From Isochrysis galbana (lineage: Eukaryota > Haptophyta > Isochrysidales > Isochrysidaceae), in NCBI GenBank assembly GCA_018136815.1, contig CM030941.1:1239582-1303581 (forward strand): a stretch of DNA of 64,000 nucleotides, given 5' to 3'. Position numbers and translations under genes: made by a program. Under the pieces are notes generated by a model that was given only the letters and a program-made list of their open reading frames with translations, was not told where the DNA came from and did not search any database. Shown piece after piece: positions 32,182 through 42,548 of this stretch (its first letter is position 1; each line of letters starts with the position of its first letter).

Positions 32182-32812
32182 GTCTTGTGTGCCGCGTGCT
32201 GCATTAAATGAGACGGAGAGGGAGAAGGTGCCATTCGTGTCTTCGTGTCTTGTGTCTTGTGGCTTGTTTTGTGTGGTGAACTACTATGGTATCGACGGGA
32301 CAGAGGCTGAGGGGAGAGGATGGCGGGAAACGGAGCAGATGTGAAGATGAAAATGGCATCTTAAAGATAAAGATGCATCTCATGATGGGGTGGAAGTTGA
32401 TGTTGAGGAAAGGCGAAAAGTTAAAGGCTGGGGCCAGTGTGCGGCCGATTACCAGAGCCTACGACGAATGGACGAGGGCTATCACTCATAGCACATAGTC
32501 ATATGTGGGAGGGCAGCGATGTCTTACTTAGATGATACAGCCGCGATCCATCCATCTCACACTCTTCTGTTCATCCCTTTTTATTTTATACTACTCTACT
32601 AGTACTCTGCGACAAATTCTAGGACTACAGCTCTACACGTTTCCCTCCTCTCTCTGTTGCCTCCTGCCCGCCAGGGTGCCGCTCCTTCCTTTCGGGGCGT
32701 GTGCGTCTCGGTGGCCGCCCGCTCCCCGGCAAGGGAGGTTGAGAGGGGGGGGAAAGAAGGGGGGGGGGGGGGGGGGGGGGGCACGACGCGTGCGTGCGGT
32801 CGCGCGGGCGCG
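32182..32812. other. Intergenic region ending in a G run
   Basis: No gene is visible from 32182 to about 32650. A run of 23 consecutive G (32759-32781) lies just before the glycosyltransferase start. The open frame upstream of 32813 passes through this run as poly-glycine, which I treat as untranslated. Confidence 0.45.
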
Positions 32813-34255
32813 ATGCTGCATGTAGGGAGAGCGGAGGGCGCGCCGTGCATGCGCGCACCGCTGCTGCACGGGAGCAATGTGAAAGAGCGGTACGCTTTCG
32901 GCAACATGAGCCAGAATACCATCAACAACTGGCTGCAGCAAGAGCGTAGGCTCGAGGCAGGCAGCTTCGCAACGCTCGCTGTCGTGCAGAATGCACGGCT
33001 CTTCCTCCCGCGCAGATCTCACTCGTCGGAGTGGGTGGCAACTGCCTACAACGACTCGATCTTTGTGGGAAAGGGTAGGCCCGGAGACTACTGGAGGCCG
33101 CCCACGGATGCCGAACGGGCGATGCCTTGTGCGCAGAACGTGAGCGGCCCCGTTGCAGTGTGGAATACGTGGCAATCCGACTTCAACTACGCCCACTTCC
33201 TTCACGACCACCTGCCAATGATCTATTGGCTAAGAGATCGCATCCCGTTGCAGACCCGCGTCATCATCGGGACGTGCGTTTGGTGCGCCGCCGCCCTAAG
33301 GGATCGCACCAAGGATTTTCTCGAGTGGTTTGATCCTCCTTTGGCTGAGCGTGTGGAGTGGTTAGCTATGGAAAGCATGATCTGCGTCGATGGCGATCTT
33401 TATCTTGCAGTGCCTCATTTTTCTCAAAGACGGGCAGCTGACCCATCATTTCAGACTCGCATAGCGGGGCCCTACAACATACAATTGCCTAGCTTGATTG
33501 CCCGGGTTTCACACACGGCCATGCGGCTGCATGCGGCGTCAAAACGCGAAGAGGATAAATGGCCTGCAGTCGTCTATTATTCGCGTCGCTCCTCTGAGAT
33601 CATCACGTTGCAGGGCCGGATCTTCAGTTCAAAGCATGACGACGCGATCCAGCATGCGATTCAGTCCAGGATGAAGCATTGGTTGCGTGGAGAGCGATTT
33701 GTTGTCTACAACGGTGTTCAGACGGCGGAATATCCCAAACCTGGATATCCTATGACGGCAGCGCAGCAGCTTCGTTTATTCCGCAGCACCCGCCTTTTCA
33801 TCGGACCTCACGGGAGTGGCCTAGTGAATGTACTTTGGATGCGACCTGCAAAAGGCAGCGAAGATGGTTGCGCAACGCCGCGGCGGCACGCCTTAGAATT
33901 CGTGTGCGGTCAAGAGAGCGCCGGCGTCCAGGCTGACTGTCCATATACGCGCTCCTTCTATTACCTTCTCGGGTCCGCGCCTTGGGTGGCGTGGCACTCT
34001 ATTCTCTACACTCCCCAAGCATCCTCCTCGTCGCTCAAGGTCGATTTGAGTGATCTGCGAATGGCTGTTGACAGCATTTTGAAGGAGCTTCCCAAGGAAA
34101 GCGAAGAGTTTCCGAATGTCGACTTTCATTGGAGCATGATACCTGGAGTGATCGGCCCAAAGCTCACAGAGGACGAGGATGAGAGCGAGGAGTCGGCCAA
34201 AGATGTCTTGCGCGAGCGCAGTCGTTATTCGATGATGATGTTCCTAGAGAGGTGA
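32813..34255 (+). CDS. GT61-family (DUF563) glycosyltransferase
   Basis: GT61 enzymes transfer xylose, arabinose or GlcNAc to glycans, usually in the secretory pathway. A single open frame of 480 codons from the ATG at 32813 shows the family features: DFNYAHFLHDHLPMIYWLRD near residue 125, VVYYSRRSS, then the C-terminal signature LFRSTRLFIGPHGSGLVNVL with MRP after it. I see no clear N-terminal membrane anchor. The frame is open 52 codons further upstream through the poly-G tract, so the true start could lie earlier. The stop codon sits inside a perfect donor consensus (GAGAG|GTGAGT at 34252-34258), so a further 3' exon is possible. The acceptor sugar is not inferable. Confidence 0.82.
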   Translation: MLHVGRAEGAPCMRAPLLHGSNVKERYAFGNMSQNTINNWLQQERRLEAGSFATLAVVQNARLFLPRRSHSSEWVATAYNDSIFVGKGRPGDYWRPPTDAERAMPCAQNVSGPVAVWNTWQSDFNYAHFLHDHLPMIYWLRDRIPLQTRVIIGTCVWCAAALRDRTKDFLEWFDPPLAERVEWLAMESMICVDGDLYLAVPHFSQRRAADPSFQTRIAGPYNIQLPSLIARVSHTAMRLHAASKREEDKWPAVVYYSRRSSEIITLQGRIFSSKHDDAIQHAIQSRMKHWLRGERFVVYNGVQTAEYPKPGYPMTAAQQLRLFRSTRLFIGPHGSGLVNVLWMRPAKGSEDGCATPRRHALEFVCGQESAGVQADCPYTRSFYYLLGSAPWVAWHSILYTPQASSSSLKVDLSDLRMAVDSILKELPKESEEFPNVDFHWSMIPGVIGPKLTEDEDESEESAKDVLRERSRYSMMMFLER

Positions 34256-34483
34256 GTAGATCAGCCGCATGGTCATAATACAAGCCCCCTGGCACGACGC
34301 AGTGTCAACACCTGATGACATCTGGGAACACCACTCGCGGCTTCAATCCTCTCCGAAGCATGTGCGAGCAGCGATTTGAGGGCAAAATCGTGGTAATTTT
34401 AAATTTTGAGGTGACGTATGCGTTGATATCTTCGTATTTGTCCCTAAAAATCTTGAAGAATCTTGAAGTTGCCGGTTAGCAAA

Positions 34484-34837
34484 CTAAGTTCATACTTAGT
34501 TCACATGGAGGAGGCGCCTCGTGCCCTCCCCCCCGGGCTCCAACTCCCCTCCGGGGTCCCGTCGGTCACCCTCAAACTCTGCCTTCTGGCATGAACTCAG
34601 TATTCATCTCATCCTCATCCTGGGTGCCGCTCCGACGGAGTGGCTCAGAGCCCTCCACCCGCACAAAACCTTTCCCGCACGAACCGACAAATAACTGTCA
34701 TAACAAACCCCACCATCACAACCACGAAGCCAGGAGAGAAAATAGCCAGTCACCTAGCGGCACATGAGCAAGAAGAAATAGTGGCGACCGGATGAGCCGA
34801 AGGCGCGAGCGAAGATTTTGTGCTTGTCAGAGTAGCC
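34484..34837 (+). repeat. Retroposon 5' module and body fragment
   Basis: It begins AACTAAGTTCATACTTAG, then CACATGGAGGAGGCG and a C-run hairpin arm, the same architecture as the 5' ends of families A-C. The following 300 bp have no recognised relative. Confidence 0.55.
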
Positions 34838-35250
34838 CGGTCACTCACTCATTTTAACCACTATTTCCCACCTCCCCTGGGTGTCCAAGGATTCCGCAAG
34901 GTCCCCCCTTACCTGCCCCGCCAGCCGCCTCCCCCCTCCGAACGACCCCCTCTCACCCCACGAAGGGCAATGGCGTCGGTGAGGGACCCCCCTCCCTTCC
35001 CCCTCGCGTGGCGGGCTATTTTGGGAGATTGAGGGGGTCGCTCACGGGAGGGAATCGGAATGGTGAATGTGGGGCGCATCACTATTAGAAACGCGGAGCT
35101 TCCGCGACGTCCGATCGCCCGCGATCGGCCGAAGAATGGCTTGGAGGTGGTGGCCATGCAGAGCCCAGAGCTCTCGCGAGCAGGGTGGGGGGGCACTAGT
35201 AGCTCGCACGCTGGTTCTTGAGGGTCGCACACACTCGTACTAACCCGCTA
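34838..35250 (-). mobile_element. Family D repeat copy 2 (inverted)
   Basis: This is the reverse complement of the 30697-31163 copy: TAGCCCGGTCACTCAC at the left edge and GGTCGCACACACTCGTACTAAC at the right. Confidence 0.8.
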
Positions 35251-35303
35251 AGAGCTAAGAATGTTTTGGACGAATCTTCCTGCCGTCGGCTGAGGAGAGG
35301 AGG

Positions 35304-35367
<64 letters not shown>

Positions 35368-36006
35368 TCGCAGAGCGACTGCAGAACGAGAAGTCGAAGT
35401 CATGCCGATTTATTAACTTAAACGAGCCAACAATTATAGTAACAGCAAAAACAAAATTCGAATCGCAAATTTCGAGACCAAAATCTGCAAACCTGGACTT
35501 GAGACCATGGGGAATCCGAATCTGTGTGTCTTGTGCGTCAGTGGCAACACGGGGAACTGTTCAACTGTAATTGTGAGCGCGTACCTTACACGAATATTCA
35601 TGCCTACAGCCTTCAGATGGGCAGGAATACAACAGTCTAACAACAGCCCCTAAGTAGAGCACAAGGGGAGGAGCCGCAAGGCAGGTTGGGGGGAAGTCGA
35701 GGATCGAGGCGTGGCTACAAGAGCTGTTTTTGAGGGGCCTAGTTTATTGGGCACCTCGCCTCTAAAATGCTGTCTCTCCCTCAAACTTCCAGCAAACCGA
35801 AAGAAGGTTGTGTGAGAGTACATACGTTCAAGCGAGCGTTTAGTTCGCCAAAGCAGCATAGCTACGGTGAGCGTAGGGCGAGAACTCTGCTCGTTCGATT
35901 GAATTATTACTTTGAATTACTTTGCAAGACATGCCACGACACACTTTACAGAAGCAATGAACACCACAACACATCGCATCCGGCTGAGGACAACAAGAAA
36001 TGGGGG
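35251..36006. other. Intergenic region: long GA microsatellite and dispersed repeat
   Basis: A (GA)n run of about 27 units spans 35308-35366. The segment 35455-35640 is the inverted relative of 21710-21900 (GGGCAGGAATACAA, GAATATTCATGCCTACA, CACAGATTCGGATTCC shared with mismatches). The remainder is unremarkable. Confidence 0.65.
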
Positions 36007-36507
36007 CTAAGTCCACTTCGTGATACTTTCATACAACACTCTCCCAGTTTTGCTAGGAGATTGAGGTGCCGAGCCAGGACGAGATGATCCGGCAGTTTGT
36101 CTTCCCTCTCTGACGGAGCATTGCCTCTCACGGTCATATTCATGGTAGTGCCGAGTGGAATTCTGAATGACTGCATGCAGGGATGCCTCACGGTGCTCAG
36201 CCCAAGCTGCTCGTTTTCTACGCCTCATCTGTGCCTCAGCGTGACGAGCGGCCTGCATTCGAGATGTTGCATCGCGCCTCTGACGTTCCCGATTCTCCCA
36301 GTGCTTCTTATCCTCCATCCATTTCAATTGGCCCTGGTGGCGAACTCCAACTAATCGGCGTTGTGGGTCGAGGCCTGCTCCACCTGTATCTGTGTGGCGA
36401 GAAAGCACACGAACTGAAGCCGTCGGGGGACGGAGCCTTGCTGAAGCTACAGCAGCCACTGCGGCTGCGCGGCTCCGATCTGTATTTCCTGGAATGGGCG
36501 CGGTCAT
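36007..36507 (-). CDS. Unrecognised basic helical protein
   Basis: A 166-codon frame starts at the ATG at 36507 (MTAPIPGNTDRSRAAAVAAV). The middle is a charged, tryptophan-containing helix (GQLKWMEDKKHWENRERQRR, then RRKRAAWAEHREASLHAVIQ) followed by a serine/proline tail. A good acceptor (TGATTGCAG) lies just upstream at about 36512, so a non-coding or coding 5' exon may exist; GTAAGA donors occur near 36640, but no in-frame ATG was found upstream. The composition recalls axonemal or cytoskeletal proteins, but I recognise no family. Confidence 0.5.
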   Translation of the reverse strand: MTAPIPGNTDRSRAAAVAAVASARLRPPTASVRVLSRHTDTGGAGLDPQRRLVGVRHQGQLKWMEDKKHWENRERQRRDATSRMQAARHAEAQMRRRKRAAWAEHREASLHAVIQNSTRHYHEYDRERQCSVREGRQTAGSSRPGSAPQSPSKTGRVLYESITKWT

Positions 36508-36885
36508 AGGCCTGCAATCAGCAAGATAGCACGGGATCGTTGAGCTTTGAAGTTGTGGGCTTCCTTTTCTTCTTGTGGACTCCAACAGCCTCCTGCTGCC
36601 GCTCGGGCTATCTGGCGCTTCCGAGCCAGCCCGGCTTCTTACGTAAACCTCGCGGCCCTCTCCCCAGGTGTAGTGCAGCATGTAACTGCGTGAGATACGC
36701 CCGTATTAATGCTCCTTTAGTCGTGAGAGGGGCAGACGTGAGTTCTGTGAAGGCAAGCCACACCCCACACCAACGACGGCGAACAGCCCGCACAGGCTTT
36801 TGGGACGCGCCTCGTTGGCTTGCTGCCTCGATAAAACGAAACCGACAATCTACATGACGGGCGCGGGGAGGGGGGCGCGCGGCGG

Positions 36886-36926
<41 letters not shown>

Positions 36927-37369
36927 CCCCTCTCGAGCGCTGCTAGTCTACTGGCACTGCCAGAAAGCCAGAAATGGCGATGCCGTCGAGGGCCCGAAAT
37001 TCGGTATGGTTCGAAAATTTTCCCGGAGAAACCCCCCTGTTTTTGCTGATCCATCCTACAGTAGGGGTGCACCATTAACTCCTTACTGCCGAAGCGCCAA
37101 AATTGGCGCTTCCGCCTCCGCCTCGAAAAGTCTCAACCGCTCCCTACAGCGTCAACCCCAGCCCCCCAGCTCTCAGGGGAGTCTCAGGGACATCCCTCGT
37201 CACAGCTGGGTGGGCCTACATTCCATATAGTCGGCCATCTACACGCGAATAGATGAGCAAAGGGGCAAAAAAAGTGCAGCCCCAATATTGGCGCTTCCAG
37301 TATTACGAAAAATATTCCGTTTAGGTAATAGAGTCGAAGCGAGGCGACGGACTGCAACTGTGAGGGCTC
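36508..37369. other. Intergenic region with a 37-base G run and hairpin repeats
   Basis: An uninterrupted run of 37 G lies at 36887-36923. TTAACTCCTTACTGCC (37075-37090) is followed by a GAAGCGCCAA/TTGGCGCTTC hairpin (37091-37112), and a half hairpin lies at about 37283-37298. No gene is seen. Confidence 0.65.
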
Positions 37370-38210
37370 ATGAGCAGGAGGCATGTGGGCACGCGCTCCC
37401 TCACAGGCCCCTCTCTGCCCCATCGAGAGACCACTGAGGTGTACTGTGCTGGGTACGACCCCGGCGAGTTCGACGATGCAGGCCTCGCGCCTGATGTCGA
37501 CGACTCTGTTCCCGGTCCGGTGTCCGGTGCCATGGGGGATGAGGAGGGTGAGACGCACGACGATGAGCTGCATGCGCTCATCGTTGAGCGCACCGTGGGA
37601 CAGGAAGTGCAAAGACACTGGCAGCGCCCCGCGTGCGACGACACGCAGACAGAGGTTGTTGCGGCAATAGCAGAGGCGGAGGCTGCGGGCAGGCCAGTGG
37701 TGTGCGCGGTGCAGGGGCTGAAGGGGCGTGTGCTCGTCGGTGACACAGCGAACGCTTCTCGCAATGTGAGTTCTTCATGAGCGAACGCTATGCGGAGGCG
37801 GAGCATGCGGAGAAGAGCCCCTCTGAGTTTGTACTGCACAATTGCGCGCGACCTCGGCGCTTCAGGACGGGGCGACTGCATCAAGCACAACGCGCCGTTC
37901 GACTTCGACCCGGACGACTCCATCTTTGCCATACTCGACGATGCCCACTCTAACGACGAAAACTTCGGCATGACATTCGTGCTCACGGACGCCTGGCGCG
38001 AGCGCTACCGCGAGCGCATCCTCGCCGTGCAGGAAGAGGCCAGCAAGGTATGTACCGCCCTTCGCCCCCTCCCGTGCACATGTGGTTACTCCTCTGACCC
38101 TTGCGCTGCAGATGAAAGCGAAGGAGATCCAGCAGGTGGAACGCACCAAGACCAAGGCCGTCACGCGCGCGGCGTCGGATGCGCGCTCCCGCAAGGTCGC
38201 GCGCAAGTAG
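37370..38210 (+). CDS. Spliced gene of unknown function
   Basis: The ATG at 37370 is preceded by an in-frame stop. Three exons (37370-37739, 37866-38047, 38112-38210) join to 216 residues. The first donor (CG|GTGACA) is chosen because it is the one that keeps the frame with the CTTCAG acceptor; the second intron has GTATGT/CTGCAG. The N-terminal half is acidic (YDPGEFDDAGLAPDVDDS, GDEEGETHDDELHA). The second half reads GRGDCIKHNAPFDFDPDDS, AILDDAHSNDENFGMTFVLT, and ends in a basic helix (MKAKEIQQVERTKTKAVTRA). It looks conserved and soluble. I recognise no family. Confidence 0.6.
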
Positions 38211-38479
38211 GGCGTCTATGCGAGCGCACGTGTGGGCTGAGGTGCGTGGGAGCGCACGTGTGGGCTGAGGTGCGTGCGAGCGCACGTGCGGTGGGGCGTA
38301 GGTGACGTGCCGGCGCCCGAGATACCGCTGCGTGTACAGCGACTGGTGTGTAGCACTTGGTGTGATCACCAGAGGTGATGTCACATCATTATGCTTTGAA
38401 ACGTCGAACCCCATCTCCACAATACCTTCTAAGACGTATGCGCAACAGCCCCCTCCAGACTCTAGCAAAGGCTGCTTCG

Positions 38480-38640
38480 TCCCTGGGCGGCCTATTTCGC
38501 CAACAATTCCACACTGCAACCTCGACATATGTTGTTGTGAATGGGTAGGAATGTGGGGAAGGATATCCCTGAGGCTCCCCCAGCACCTCATGGGTACCCC
38601 TGAAGGCGTTGGCGAGCAGGGACGAAATATGATATTGAAG
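38480..38640. repeat. Dispersed repeat, second copy of 15480-15645
   Basis: GGAATGTGGGGAAGGAT, CCCTGAGGCTCCCCCAGCAC and GTTGGCGAGCAGGGACGAAA occur in the same order and spacing in both places, with a few substitutions. Confidence 0.75.
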
Positions 38641-38705
38641 CTAGCCGCCGTCATGGAGACGTCGGTAGACTAGAGTACTCAGTAAAGTTCCGTCCGGCGT
38701 CGCCG

Positions 38706-41039
38706 ATGGAGGATCAGCGGCGCCTCCTCAAGAAGTTGGCCCTCGAGGCTAAGGCGGAAGCGATCCGGCGGCGGCTCGCCGAGGCGGAAGGGGTGGAAGC
38801 CGATTCCCCCCTTTTTCCCCCGCCCCCTCCTCCGCCCCCTCCGCAGCCACAGAGCGAGGGAGCAAGATGGGACGAGCCACTCCCCACCCCGTGGACCTAT
38901 GAGCCCAACCGCCAGCCGCTCGAGCTCAGAGCAGCAGCGGTCGTGATGGGGTCTGCGGACGATCCTGGCGATTGCGCGGGGCAGGTGGAACATCCCGAGC
39001 ACTTGCTCGAGCCTCAAGATCTGCTCGAGCACAGGCCACAGACGGGGCAGCCATGCGCGCTGCCTGGGGCTCTCCTTGCGCTTGCCACCTCGTTTGCCGC
39101 GGCTGAGCAGATCCGACCGTACCTTCTTCTAATGCCTCTGCAGTATGCAAACACACGGCACATAGACGGCGCTGGCTACTTCACAGGCCTACTACTAGCT
39201 GCACTACATGCGGGTCGGGCCTGCTCACCAACTGTCTACCGCAGGCTAGGAGCCCAGCACCGCTGGCGCCCGAAGATCTTGACGGGACTCGTCAGTGTGG
39301 CGACGTGCACGCTGTGCATCGGGTTGGCCCAGTCGTTGATTGCAGTGATTCTATTGCGCTTTCTGCTGGGGCTGGTGGACTGCGTCCCCGTCCTCGTTGT
39401 GGACAGGCTAATGCATGCTGCTCATGTGGGAGCCTTGCAAGAGAACACGATGCGTGGCAGAGGAGGCCCACCGCCCATTCAAGAAGGCACTCGAGGCATC
39501 CAAAAGGTTTTTGTTTTTGCTGCACTCTCCACCGGGGTGGCTCCTCTGCTCGGGGCGCTTGCCGCCTCGCCTCTCTCCCACACGAGCAGCGTGACAAATG
39601 TCCAATGGGACGTGAGCAACTATTCGGGACCAATGATGAACGGTGATGGTGTATCCGAGGCCAACCGCACGAGTGCGGCAACGTACCCACCTGTAGGCAG
39701 CGGGACCTACCCCTTTCTTACGCCAAACCTTATAGCTGCCCTTCTCTGCCTCGGTGCAGTCACTGTGCTATGTTCCTTTTCATCACGATCGGCTTCGTTA
39801 TTGGGTGACGTTGATATCAAGGATATGTCTGCCTCCTTGGAGATGAAACCTCGTAGTGACCCTCTTTCTGCTCAAATGGTCTCTTCGTCATTACCATGCT
39901 TGGCAGGGAGGAATGAACAGAATTTAGAACGCGGGCCGTTATCTTGCGTCGCCGTACAATGCAGAGGCTTGTCAGGCGACGGTTGGACTCATCGGAGTAT
40001 GCAAGTGACGAGGACAGAGATGGCTACCGGCGGTGATCCATTTGTAGCGGCGACATGCGGCAGTTGTGATCTTGATGATAGTCTCAGCACACTCCCGTTG
40101 GGTTCCACCCGTGCAGGGTTCCTGCACACCACATGGGCGCTGCTTTTGGCCTTGGATTGTGCTGTCGACCATATTTGGCCCTTGTGGATGATGACGCCTC
40201 CTACTCTCAATCCCATCCTTAAAATGCCCCATGCATGTGGCCTCGGCATGAGCTTGAGCACGTGCTCGCTCGTCCTCTCCATCGGCTCCATCGCGGTTGC
40301 TGCGGCGAAGCTCGCTCCCGTTATATACCCTGAAAAGCTCGCTCCGGGAGCAAACTTCTTGTTAGGCACTATCGGCTCCGTCTTGCTCGCACTCCTTGCG
40401 CCGCTTCTTTCGACCTTGACCTCAACACCAACCCTTTTGACGTTGCTCCTTGCGACCCATTTCGCAATTCTGAAGTGGAGTGGCGGGATTGCGCTGGCGG
40501 CGTGTCGCTCTTTGAGTAATAATTTGCACACACCCTCGGATGAGGACGGTCACGACCGCGCGAGGAGTGCTAAGGAACGGGATTCTTTACATCTTCACGA
40601 ACCCTCAGCGACCTTGCACACAAGGCACCCAAGAAGGATTGTGCGTGGCCCTGAATACGACTCCATCTCTGCCGCTCGAAGGTTCCACTCCATCATCTTG
40701 GCTCGCACCCTCCGGGAAGATATTCTTCATCTACCCCCAGCGAACTCCCACCACGTCATGCCCGTGATAATACGTTGTTTGGTGCCAGTTGTTGCTGGTT
40801 GCGCTTATGCACTCCTTCTGGGATCCGACCTTCCTGCACCCATCGGTGTTAGCACCGTCTTCTACGCACTCGCCGCGCTCGCCGCTGTTGCAGCACGCAT
40901 AGGATGGTCGACGGCGCGCGAGAGCAGGACAGAACGTGTGGTGCGCACAATCTTGAAACAGCAGAACAAAGGCCATGAAGTGAATACATCTCGTAGCGGG
41001 ATGGAGCTATCTAGGGTGGAGTCGCCATTCTGGGGATAA
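38706..41039 (+). CDS. Major facilitator superfamily transporter
   Basis: A single exon of 777 codons. The N-terminus is a cytosolic charged helix and a polyproline stretch. Transmembrane helices begin near residue 120 (LPGALLALATSFAAAEQIRP). The loop between helices 2 and 3 (YRRLGAQHRWRPKILTGLVS) matches the MFS D/R-x-x-GRR/KP signature region, followed by LIAVILLRFLLGLVDCVPVL. A second six-helix half spans about residues 465-740 (TTWALLLALDCAVDHIWPLW, NFLLGTIGSVLLALLAPL). Two long hydrophilic loops (residues 245-310 and 360-460) make it longer than the usual 450-500 residues. The layout resembles the ZIF-like/YCR023C group, but the substrate is not inferable. The ATG at 38706 is the first in frame. 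Confidence 0.75.
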   Translation: MEDQRRLLKKLALEAKAEAIRRRLAEAEGVEADSPLFPPPPPPPPPQPQSEGARWDEPLPTPWTYEPNRQPLELRAAAVVMGSADDPGDCAGQVEHPEHLLEPQDLLEHRPQTGQPCALPGALLALATSFAAAEQIRPYLLLMPLQYANTRHIDGAGYFTGLLLAALHAGRACSPTVYRRLGAQHRWRPKILTGLVSVATCTLCIGLAQSLIAVILLRFLLGLVDCVPVLVVDRLMHAAHVGALQENTMRGRGGPPPIQEGTRGIQKVFVFAALSTGVAPLLGALAASPLSHTSSVTNVQWDVSNYSGPMMNGDGVSEANRTSAATYPPVGSGTYPFLTPNLIAALLCLGAVTVLCSFSSRSASLLGDVDIKDMSASLEMKPRSDPLSAQMVSSSLPCLAGRNEQNLERGPLSCVAVQCRGLSGDGWTHRSMQVTRTEMATGGDPFVAATCGSCDLDDSLSTLPLGSTRAGFLHTTWALLLALDCAVDHIWPLWMMTPPTLNPILKMPHACGLGMSLSTCSLVLSIGSIAVAAAKLAPVIYPEKLAPGANFLLGTIGSVLLALLAPLLSTLTSTPTLLTLLLATHFAILKWSGGIALAACRSLSNNLHTPSDEDGHDRARSAKERDSLHLHEPSATLHTRHPRRIVRGPEYDSISAARRFHSIILARTLREDILHLPPANSHHVMPVIIRCLVPVVAGCAYALLLGSDLPAPIGVSTVFYALAALAAVAARIGWSTARESRTERVVRTILKQQNKGHEVNTSRSGMELSRVESPFWG

Positions 41040-41684
41040 ATCAATACACCCACCGCTCAAACAGTTTCAAACAAAATGATATTGAGCTAACTTTAAAATA
41101 AGATTGTAAAAGTTCTGAAGATTCTGGATTGTGGGCGAAAACGCTATTGTTGGCATAGTATCTACTATCATCCTTCCGTAGTTCGTAGTTCGTATCCCCT
41201 CCTCTTCCCCGTCGAGTCGAGCGTTGCAGGAGGACTCTCGGCCACTCCGTCGCGAGCGGCACCGGCGGCTAGCGCGGCGCTTTGGCCCTCCTCCCCGCCG
41301 GGAGTTGGGTCGGGCAACTCCATTTGGGATTTTGGACTGGGGACGAATGGCGAACAAGGGTCGATGGCGCGGCGGCAGCGAGACGTTGCTAGTTGCGCTA
41401 GCGGCCCTATTTAGTAATTAGTGTGATGGGTGCAGTAAGTAAGAGATAGTTAGACCTACAAAGCCCTTTCCCTCAGAGAGGGAGCCTAGACTGCTGGAGA
41501 AAAATTTTCATAATATTCTTACCGCACACGCGGCGCATGGAACCACTACCTAAAACCTAAACTGTCAGAGCAAGGCTGCTCCCACTCTTGGAGATTGCCT
41601 GCGAGGGCGCGCCGGTAGCTAGCGCGGAACGCGGTTCTTGCGGGGAGCTCATGGAGCTTTCCTCGGGACCCATGTTGGAAGTGA
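41040..41684. other. Intergenic region
   Basis: Contains the 3' side of the transporter and a mildly AT-rich stretch. No feature is recognised apart from CCTAAAACCTAAAC near 41550, a phrase that also occurs near other retroelement fragments (9080, 55990). Confidence 0.35.
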
Positions 41685-42522
41685 CTACGGGCATGGCGAT
41701 CGATGCACGACGCACGACGCACGGAGGGCGCGGAAGTGCGGAAGGAGGCTTGTGGGTGGGGGATGGTTCGAGTTGTTGTTTTGCGATTTTAATGCCTCGG
41801 CCACCGCCGCTTGGACGGCGGCGACCATCGAAGCCGTAGTGTCCGCGGGGTTAGACGCAGCTTTAGCAACCTTGGCGGTCTTGGCGGCCGTGGAAGTACT
41901 CGCCGGCGGCGTCACGGCGACGACCGTGACCGACGTTTGTTGTTGGCCAGCACGGGCCTGTTCGTACGGGCTCAGGTAGCGCTGACAGAGGTTGACGCAC
42001 GAAAGGGCCGAACGAGGAAGCTCGTGGTTCTCGACGCGGAAGCGAGTCTTTGCAAGACACTCGCCGAACTTGGTCGCGTTATCCACGCCGTACACGCAAC
42101 CGGTTCACAGCGGGGACCACCATAAAATGTAGATTCTGCGGGAAACGTGAGGCCACTTCAGTGAGGCCTCGCGGGGCCACCACTGAGTCGGTAGACAGGC
42201 ACAGGATCGCACGGCAGAGTATCACTGCCGCATTAGTGAACTCTCCTGTGCGACCCTGTGCCTTGGCCTCTGCTGCGCTGGACTTGGCGTACGCATGAAG
42301 CGCGTATGCATGATGCATGAGTCCAGCGCAGGCCACCATCGGGCCGAGCTTGCACATGAGCCCTGGGCTCAATGCGCTCGCCTCGGCGAACGGCCTCCAT
42401 GAGGGCCTGAACTTCTGGCAGCGCTCGCCAGCGCTCGCCAGCGTCCCAGGGGCCGGCCTCATGGAGGTCGGGCCGTGTCGAATTATCGTATGCCTGCGGC
42501 GCGATGGGCGGGGATATGTCAC
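41685..42522 (-). mobile_element. Probable retroelement gag/ORF1 relic
   Basis: Two minus-strand frames look protein-like. Positions 42522-42079 encode LGPMVACAGLMHHAYALHAY and FTNAAVILCRAILCLSTDSV; after a frame change near 42095, VDNATKFGECLAKTRFRVEN, CVNLCQRYLSPYEQA and an alanine/glutamine-rich tail (AAVQAAVAEALKSQNNN) follow. No host family is recognised. The position beside nested repeats suggests a mobile-element structural protein, but that is inference. Confidence 0.35.
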
Positions 42523-42548
42523 TACCGGACTGTGCGACCCTCGAGATC

